Positions 59,142 through 64,000 of a stretch of 64,000 bases of DNA are shown here, one piece after another. Numbering within the stretch: position 1 is the stretch's first letter; each line of letters starts with the position of its first letter. The position numbers were made by a program, and so were the translations under genes. This stretch comes from an uncultured Saprospiraceae bacterium (GTDB lineage Bacteria > Bacteroidota > Bacteroidia > Chitinophagales > Saprospiraceae): positions 1-64,000 of the forward strand of contig CALEYL010000079.1 in assembly GCA_937926205.1 (NCBI GenBank). The letters run 5' to 3'. Under the pieces are notes generated by a model. It saw nothing but the letters and a program-made list of their open reading frames with translations, ran no database searches and was not told the origin of the DNA.

Positions 59142-59169
59142 ATTCGGCAGGAAAAAAATTATATTCGGT
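59142..59169. promoter_or_regulatory. LytTR-type double box between kinase and regulator genes, site D
   Basis: ATTCGGC at 59142-59148 and ATTCGGT at 59163-59169, again 21 bp between starts, in the divergent gap between the kinase (start 59076) and the regulator (start 59207). The plus-strand context TGCGATTCGG equals that of sites A and C. Unlike sites A-C, no CAnnTTTG element is found 42 bp away; the nearest A+T-rich candidate lies a few bp closer. This suggests autoregulation of the pair by a different promoter geometry. Confidence 0.68.
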
Positions 59170-59206
59170 AAGATAAGCACTTATAAGACGACAAACACAA
59201 AACAGC

Positions 59207-59950
59207 ATGGATTTCCGGATCTTAATAGTAGACGATGAACCATATGCCCGCAATGCCCTTCGCAATTTGCTACAGACCAATTGCCCCGGCGTTGTTTTAG
59301 CAGGGATGGCCGGGGGTGTGAAAGAAGCCCTTGAACTGCTCCGGCAGACCCCGATCGATTTGTTGATGCTCGATGTGGAAATGGAAGACGGTACCGGATT
59401 TGATTTGCTTGACCGGATTCCAAACATCCATTTCAATGTCGTTTTTACAACAGCGCACGACGATTTTGCCATTCGCGCCTTCCGGTATCATGCCATAGAC
59501 TATCTGCTCAAACCCGTTGACCCCGACGAACTTGTTTTTGCCGTAAACAAGGCGATGCAGAACCGGACATTTGATGTATTGAAGCAGCAGATTTCCAATT
59601 TGCTGAACACCGCAACCGATAAGGTTTTTGACCGCATCCTGCTACCAACGGGTGAAGGCCCCGTTTTTGCTCAAACAACTCAAATAACCCGCATCGAAAG
59701 CTACGGCAACTACACCTTCGTTTATTTAGCCCCCCGCGAGCGCTGCCTGGTTTCCCGCAACCTGAAAGAGTTTGAAGAAATGCTCCCGCAACAGTTGTTT
59801 TTCCGCCCCCACCAATCGCACCTGGTGAACATGACTTTCGTGAAGCAATTTCTGAAAGAAGACGGCGGCTACGCGCTCATGCAGGACGGCTCAAAAATTC
59901 CGGTCTCAAGGCGGCGGAAGGATGCTTTTTTGGAACTATTGGCTCAGTAG
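59207..59950 (+). CDS. LytTR-family response regulator
   Basis: A 247-aa regulator: receiver domain (residues about 1-120) with the acidic pocket at VDDEP, phospho-acceptor Asp 56 in LLMLDVEMEDG and Lys 102 in LLKPVDPDE; then a LytTR DNA-binding domain (about 140-245) with TRIESYGNYTFVYL, FFRPHQSHLVNM and IPVSRRRKDAF. LytTR domains bind two direct repeats about two helical turns apart. The gene is divergent from its cognate kinase, and a matching double box lies in the gap, so it is the obvious candidate regulator for sites A-D. Confidence 0.95.
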   Translation: MDFRILIVDDEPYARNALRNLLQTNCPGVVLAGMAGGVKEALELLRQTPIDLLMLDVEMEDGTGFDLLDRIPNIHFNVVFTTAHDDFAIRAFRYHAIDYLLKPVDPDELVFAVNKAMQNRTFDVLKQQISNLLNTATDKVFDRILLPTGEGPVFAQTTQITRIESYGNYTFVYLAPRERCLVSRNLKEFEEMLPQQLFFRPHQSHLVNMTFVKQFLKEDGGYALMQDGSKIPVSRRRKDAFLELLAQ

Positions 59951-59994
59951 CAGACGGACACACAACCTGACAGCCTTTAAATCGATCATAAACA

Positions 59995-60597
59995 ATGACT
60001 ATAGTACAAATTCTTTTTGCCTTTACCTTGCTGCTTGTTTATTTTAGCCTGCACAGCATACTTGCAGCAGACCGGATCAAAGCCTGGTTTTCGAGCTTTA
60101 TGGGTAGCTATTTTCGTTATTATCGACTGATATACAATATATTATCAACACTGCTACTGTTCCTGTTATTGGGTTGGATGACAGGTTTTCCAAAGCATTT
60201 GCTGTTTGAAACAAATGCCTGGACAAAAGGAGCCGCCATGCTTTTCCTCGTCCCCGGAGCCTGGCTTTTCTTAAGCGCACTGTGGCAATACCAGATGGGC
60301 GAATTTTTGGGCACTCAGCAATTAAAGGGAAAAGATACTGTCTCTGCCGCTGATGGCCTGAAGACCACCGGGATTAATGCACTCGTTCGCCACCCCCTTT
60401 ACCTCGGTACGATTCTGTTCTTATTCGGGCTTTTCCTGTTTTATCCTCAAATATCATCCCTGGTATTCCTGATCAGTGTTTTGTTATACCTGCCTTTCGG
60501 AATACATTTTGAAGAAAAAAAACTGCGCCGACAGTTCGGGCAGGCTTATCTGGATTATGAAAAACAGGTAAAAAGGTTGATACCGGGGGTATGGTAA
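59995..60597 (+). CDS. Isoprenylcysteine methyltransferase-like (ICMT/NnrU) membrane protein
   Basis: A 200-aa protein with about five membrane helices and the C-terminal SAM-binding signature of the ICMT/PEMT family: ALVRHPLYLGTILFLFGLF, then FEEKKLRRQFGQAYLDYEKQ and RLIPGVW. Bacterial members methylate unknown lipids or prenyl groups. It follows the regulator gene by 44 bp on the same strand and may share its transcript. Confidence 0.88.
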   Translation: MTIVQILFAFTLLLVYFSLHSILAADRIKAWFSSFMGSYFRYYRLIYNILSTLLLFLLLGWMTGFPKHLLFETNAWTKGAAMLFLVPGAWLFLSALWQYQMGEFLGTQQLKGKDTVSAADGLKTTGINALVRHPLYLGTILFLFGLFLFYPQISSLVFLISVLLYLPFGIHFEEKKLRRQFGQAYLDYEKQVKRLIPGVW

Positions 60598-60764
60598 ATG
60601 GCGGTGCGGGTATATTTTGTATTTTCGGTTGATGATACTTTGAGGCAACAAGAGCCACTCAATTTTATGAACTGTATGGTTATGAAGATACTATGACAGC
60701 GCCGGCATTTCCTTTGCTGCTTAAGAAAGTCCTCCGAATTATTGGAGAATAATTTTTCCGATAT

Positions 60765-61703
60765 TTGCCCCATCATCCACCACCAATCCTAATGCCACAA
60801 CCACCCGCCCGCCTCCACCTTCCCGAAAAGCGCCTCCATGCCATGCAGCAGGGCGCTGGCGAGCTGGCCTGGTGGCTCCGCGATCTTGTACACCACGGAT
60901 TGGCAGGAGCACAGCAGCAGGCGCCGGAATTTTGGGACGACATCGCCCGCCGTATGGTAGACGCTACCCTTGGCGGATTGGCCCGCCGCATCCGCATGAT
61001 TAAAGACCTGCTCCGGGAAGACAACTGGCCGGAGCGTGTGCTGGGCGAACTTGCCCTCCTGCATTTAGCGACGGAGGGTTTTCAGCGCTGTGAATCCCTG
61101 CCTGACGGACTTTGGGCCGACCTCCTGCAGTTTGCCGGACTAAACCTCAAAAAGGAGGAAGTGTTGCAAACCGGGCCTGTAACGGATGACTGCTGGCAGG
61201 TACTGGGCATTTCAGAAGGCGTTCAGGAAAACCTGCGCTACCGCCGCACCTGGCTTGCCGGGGAGCGCAGCTGCCGTTATGCTTTGTTGCTCGATTTTGC
61301 ATGGGGAAGAACGGAGTTTGAACACCAATGGCTGACCGGACAAATTCTGGAAGGAGAAATGGCTTATTACCCTTCTGCCTATCCCCTGCGCGCTTTGCCG
61401 AAAGGCGAAATTGTATTTGCCGAAGAACGTGCGTTCGACCTGAATGGCCTGGCGCATGCTGCCGAATTAGCCGATCAATTTGCCCGCGCATTGAGCGCCA
61501 ATCCCTGGCTGCCGGTTTTTCCTGCACTGCTCGAATCTGTTGTGCCGCTGGTAGCGCATGAAAAATTTAGTCTGGCAGACCTTCAGGGGAATGTTCTGCC
61601 CATCACCTGCCCTCCGGAGATCGGCTGGTCATTGGTTTCAAAAAGTGCCGGACAACCCATCCGGGTATTTGGAGAATGGGATGGACAGGCGCTGCATTGC
61701 TGA
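60765..61703 (+). CDS. C-terminal half of a SWIM zinc-finger-type protein
   Basis: A 312-aa protein (ATG 60792 is an alternative start). It matches, from memory, the region following the zinc finger in SWIM proteins linked to MoxR-VWA operons: ELAWWLRDLVHHGLAG, RMVDATLGGLARRI, YRRTWLAGERSCRYALLLDF and YPSAYPLRALPKGE. The N-terminal SWIM finger (CxC...CxH) is missing, and no frame upstream encodes it, so the gene seems 5'-truncated or encodes a stand-alone half. Its usual partners (MoxR ATPase, VWA protein) are not next to it. Confidence 0.55.
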   Translation: MPHHPPPILMPQPPARLHLPEKRLHAMQQGAGELAWWLRDLVHHGLAGAQQQAPEFWDDIARRMVDATLGGLARRIRMIKDLLREDNWPERVLGELALLHLATEGFQRCESLPDGLWADLLQFAGLNLKKEEVLQTGPVTDDCWQVLGISEGVQENLRYRRTWLAGERSCRYALLLDFAWGRTEFEHQWLTGQILEGEMAYYPSAYPLRALPKGEIVFAEERAFDLNGLAHAAELADQFARALSANPWLPVFPALLESVVPLVAHEKFSLADLQGNVLPITCPPEIGWSLVSKSAGQPIRVFGEWDGQALHC

Positions 61704-61839
61704 TTTATCTTCCGATAGAGGTTATCGCTTTTTAACCCGAAGACTTCTCAGGCGTTTAATATGGGGTACATAAATGACATGATTTCTGTATTTATGCAAC
61801 CGCTTCTGTGTTCTTTATGATTGAAAAAAATACATCCAT

Positions 61840-62748
61840 ATGCCCATACGATTGATTGTACACGGCGGCGCCTGGAGCATTCCGGACGAACAGGATGCCG
61901 CTCATCTGAACGGCGTGACCAAAGCAGTGGAAAGCATTTACCCCGAATTGCACAAAGGCATGACAGCGCTGGAAGCCGTTGAAGCCGCTGTGAATCTTTT
62001 AGAAGCCGACCCCACTTTTGACGCGGGGCGCGGCGCATTTTTAAATGAAAATGGCGAAATTGAGCTGGATGCCATTATCGCCGACGGCGAAACCCTGAAT
62101 TTCGGGGCCGTTGCAGCCGTTCGCAACCTCCTCCACCCGGTGAGCTTAGCCAGACGGGTGCTGACCGACACCGAACATTGCCTGCTGGTGGGTGAAGGCG
62201 CGCAGGCTTTCGCCAGAAAATGCGGCTTTGAAGAACTTGAACCGGAAGCTTTGCTGACCCAACGCGAGCTCGAATTTTACCAGCGCATTAAAAAAGATCC
62301 AAAATTTCGCACCCATCATCCATTTGGCCCTGTACCCGGCGACACAGTTGGCGCAGTAGCCATGGATAAGTGGGGAAGCCTGGCTGTGGCGACTTCCACC
62401 GGAGGCACCCCGCGAAAAATGGCAGGCAGGGTGGGCGACAGCCCCGTCATCGGAGCAGGCGCTTATGCCGACAACCGCAGCGGTGCCGTTTCTGCAACCG
62501 GCTGGGGCGAAAGCATCCTGAAAGTTGTGTTGAGCAAGACCGTATGTGATCTGTTTCTGACCAATCCGGCTATGGACGCCGCTGCGGAAGGCATCCGCAC
62601 ACTGGCAACAAGAGCCGGCGGCCTGGGCGGAGTCATTGGCATTGACCACAGGGGCGCTTATGCTTTTGCACACAACACCTCAAAAATGGCTTTTGCTTAC
62701 GCCCTGGAAAATGGAAGCGCGACAGCAAAAATGACCATGTTACCCTGA
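61840..62748 (+). CDS. Isoaspartyl peptidase / type-2 asparaginase (Ntn hydrolase)
   Basis: A 302-aa proenzyme of the asparaginase_2 family. IRLIVHGGAWSIPDE opens the alpha subunit. Autocleavage should occur before the catalytic Thr in GDTVGAVAMD (about residue 169), and the beta subunit carries ATSTGGTPRKMAGRVGDSP, GAGAYADNRSGAVSATGWG and the conserved Gly/Arg residues for substrate binding. It hydrolyses isoaspartyl dipeptides and, more weakly, asparagine. There is no signal peptide, so it is cytosolic. It appears as a single gene. Confidence 0.95.
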   Translation: MPIRLIVHGGAWSIPDEQDAAHLNGVTKAVESIYPELHKGMTALEAVEAAVNLLEADPTFDAGRGAFLNENGEIELDAIIADGETLNFGAVAAVRNLLHPVSLARRVLTDTEHCLLVGEGAQAFARKCGFEELEPEALLTQRELEFYQRIKKDPKFRTHHPFGPVPGDTVGAVAMDKWGSLAVATSTGGTPRKMAGRVGDSPVIGAGAYADNRSGAVSATGWGESILKVVLSKTVCDLFLTNPAMDAAAEGIRTLATRAGGLGGVIGIDHRGAYAFAHNTSKMAFAYALENGSATAKMTMLP

Positions 62749-62835
62749 TTGTTTTTGCCCCAATCACCCGGAACTGTCTGTTTTTAGCGTAAATTGCAGC
62801 AGCTTATTCCAAGCGTAAAAAATCTGAAAAATACC

Positions 62836-63258
62836 ATGAGTGAATTCAAGCAAGTTGTAGAAGAAGGCGCCAAAAAAGTCATGAGCAAAGCCAAACGCGC
62901 TCTGCTGATTTTACTGGGCGTAGCGGTCATTGCAGGTCTGGGATACCTTTGGGTCTGTACCTGGACGTACAGCGATGGCGCCCGCTCAGGCTACCTGATG
63001 AAAGTCTCTTATAAAGGCGTCGTTTTTAAAACCTTCGAAGGACAGTTGAACATGGCGCAAGCCCAGTACGGCGCCCCCCCTTTGACCTGGGAGTTTTCGG
63101 CAAAAGACCGCGCTGTCTATGATGAACTGCTGCGTCTGGAAGGCAAACAAGTGCGCCTGCACTACCGCGAGCCATACAAAGTACTGCCCTGGCAGGGAAA
63201 AACCGGCTACATTGTAGACAAAGTGGAATTAACAGGCGGACCTGACGGCAGCAAATGA
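62836..63258 (+). CDS. Small single-pass membrane protein
   Basis: I use the ATG at 62836 (MSEFKQVVEEGAKKVMS); the frame extends to 62794. The 140-aa protein has a charged N-terminal helix, one membrane segment (LLILLGVAVIAGLGYLWV), then a beta-rich domain (GARSGYLMKVSYKGVVFKT, QVRLHYREPYKVLPW, GYIVDKVEL). Homologues are common in Bacteroidota, where some databases label them 6-phosphogluconate dehydrogenase, which the sequence does not support. The flippase gene begins 16 bp downstream. Confidence 0.75.
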   Translation: MSEFKQVVEEGAKKVMSKAKRALLILLGVAVIAGLGYLWVCTWTYSDGARSGYLMKVSYKGVVFKTFEGQLNMAQAQYGAPPLTWEFSAKDRAVYDELLRLEGKQVRLHYREPYKVLPWQGKTGYIVDKVELTGGPDGSK

Positions 63259-63274
63259 CCATTCCTGATCGCCT

Positions 63275-64000
63275 ATGAATCGGGAGTTTCTGAGACACCT
63301 GTTTTTTCTGGTATTTGTCAACTTACTGATCAAACCGTTTTACATATTCGGGATTGACAGAGCGGTGCAAAATGCGGTGGAGCCGGGCGCTTACGGCCTT
63401 TACTTTGTGTTGTTCAATTTCACCTACCTTTTCCAGATCATCAACGATTCCGGAATTCAGAATTTCAACAACCGAAGCATTGCCCAGCACCCAACCCTGA
63501 TCGGAAAATATTTCCCCAACATCCTCGTACTTAAGGGGATGTTGTCTTTGCTCTACCTCCTGGCACTGGCCATAGCAGGCTGGCTCACAGGCTACCTGCC
63601 CCGGCATATAAACTGGCTGTGCTGGATAGCAGCGAGCCAGATTTTCAACTCCCTGATCCTTTTTTTGCGCACCAATGTTTCCGGACTGGGCTTGTACCGC
63701 CTCGACGGCTGGTTTTCAGTGGCCGACAAACTCCTGCTGATCCTGATCTGCGGAATGTTGCTGTTGCAATACCCCGGGCGCTTTCAAATTGAGTGGTTCA
63801 TCTATGCTCAAACCGCTTCCCTGGCCGCCACGGCATTATTGGTCGGCGCATTTGTGTGGGGCAAAATCGGACGCTTACGCCTGAGATTCCAGCCAGCCCT
63901 GCTTTGGGTGATAGCCCGCGAAAGCTACCCCTATGCGATGGTGGTGCTGTTGATGACCATCTACACCAGAGTCGATGCAGTCATGATCGAGCGGTTGTTG
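63275..64000 (+). CDS. Polysaccharide flippase-like (Wzx/MATE-type) membrane protein, 5' part
   Basis: The frame starts at 63275 (MNREFLRHLFFLVFVNLL) and is open for 242 codons to the window edge. About six to seven membrane helices are visible, with the typical opening of oligosaccharide flippases (LLIKPFYIFGIDRAVQN, YGLYFVLFNFTYLFQI) and, near the edge, YAMVVLLMTIYTRVDAVMIE, the segment that precedes the second half in Wzx proteins. It would move lipid-linked sugars across the inner membrane. The C-terminal half lies outside the window. Confidence 0.85.
   Translation, partial: MNREFLRHLFFLVFVNLLIKPFYIFGIDRAVQNAVEPGAYGLYFVLFNFTYLFQIINDSGIQNFNNRSIAQHPTLIGKYFPNILVLKGMLSLLYLLALAIAGWLTGYLPRHINWLCWIAASQIFNSLILFLRTNVSGLGLYRLDGWFSVADKLLLILICGMLLLQYPGRFQIEWFIYAQTASLAATALLVGAFVWGKIGRLRLRFQPALLWVIARESYPYAMVVLLMTIYTRVDAVMIERLL

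Noticed and set aside
59077..59472. Open frame extending the kinase gene 132 codons upstream
   Set aside because: It runs antisense through the response regulator gene, lacks family character, and a clean signal peptide begins at 59076.
1..64000. CRISPR arrays, tRNA or rRNA genes, insertion sequences with transposase
   Set aside because: I looked for regularly spaced repeats, tRNA-like cloverleaves and transposase or integrase motifs by eye and saw none.

Overview
The window looks like a chromosome segment of a Bacteroidota bacterium, most likely of the Saprospiria type (Lewinella/Haliscomenobacter-like). This is an inference from gene content: a giant secreted protein with HYR, PKD and choice-of-anchor-L-like modules and a type IX secretion (T9SS) C-terminal signal, Bacteroidota-style RHS/YD proteins, a reg_prop/Y_Y_Y histidine kinase with a LytTR regulator, TAnnTTTG-type -7 elements, and general lack of Shine-Dalgarno sequences. 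No rRNA, tRNA or CRISPR array was seen.

Layout. 0.3-1.2 kb: a ytfI-ytfJ (DUF2953-GerW) pair. 1.4-3.7 kb: a small eRF1-like protein and a secreted His/Trp/Tyr-rich protein. 3.8-9.0 kb: a five-gene minus-strand operon (LolA-like protein, two FtsX permeases, LolD-like ATPase, outer-membrane barrel) ending in a clear terminator. 9.3-17.8 kb: housekeeping-like genes (YdjM-type membrane protein, C-terminally short pyruvate kinase, barrel, DUF2267 protein, M1 peptidase) and a maleate isomerase-YrdC-SDR operon. 17.8-43.7 kb: an accessory island with a decayed toxin-antitoxin pair, a SUFU protein next to a protein resembling the C-terminal domain of eukaryotic SARA, a barrel-lipase fusion, a palindromic MITE-like element, and a tightly packed five-gene operon encoding barrel, lipoprotein, 2002-aa YD-shell protein, small secreted protein and RHS-lipase. 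This island is flanked by direct copies of the 3' end of the SDR gene: intact on the left, an 84-bp fossil on the right. 43.7-54.0 kb: an oxoamine synthase and a 2900-aa T9SS adhesin. 54.3-64 kb: Uma2, aspartic protease, a duplicated EAD11-like protein, histidine kinase and LytTR regulator, ICMT, a SWIM-protein C-terminal half, isoaspartyl peptidase, and the start of a Wzx-like flippase.

The strongest unlisted signal is regulatory. Four intergenic sites carry two ATTCGGY boxes exactly 21 bp apart, the architecture expected for LytTR proteins. At three of them a CAnnTTTG element lies at the same distance, 42 bp between starts, on the side facing the target gene. They sit before the RHS-lipase operon, the giant adhesin and the EAD11-like gene; the fourth is between the divergent kinase and LytTR regulator genes. 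The window therefore appears to hold a two-component system together with its local regulon: a surface YD-shell/lipase apparatus, a secreted adhesin and a conflict-system adaptor.
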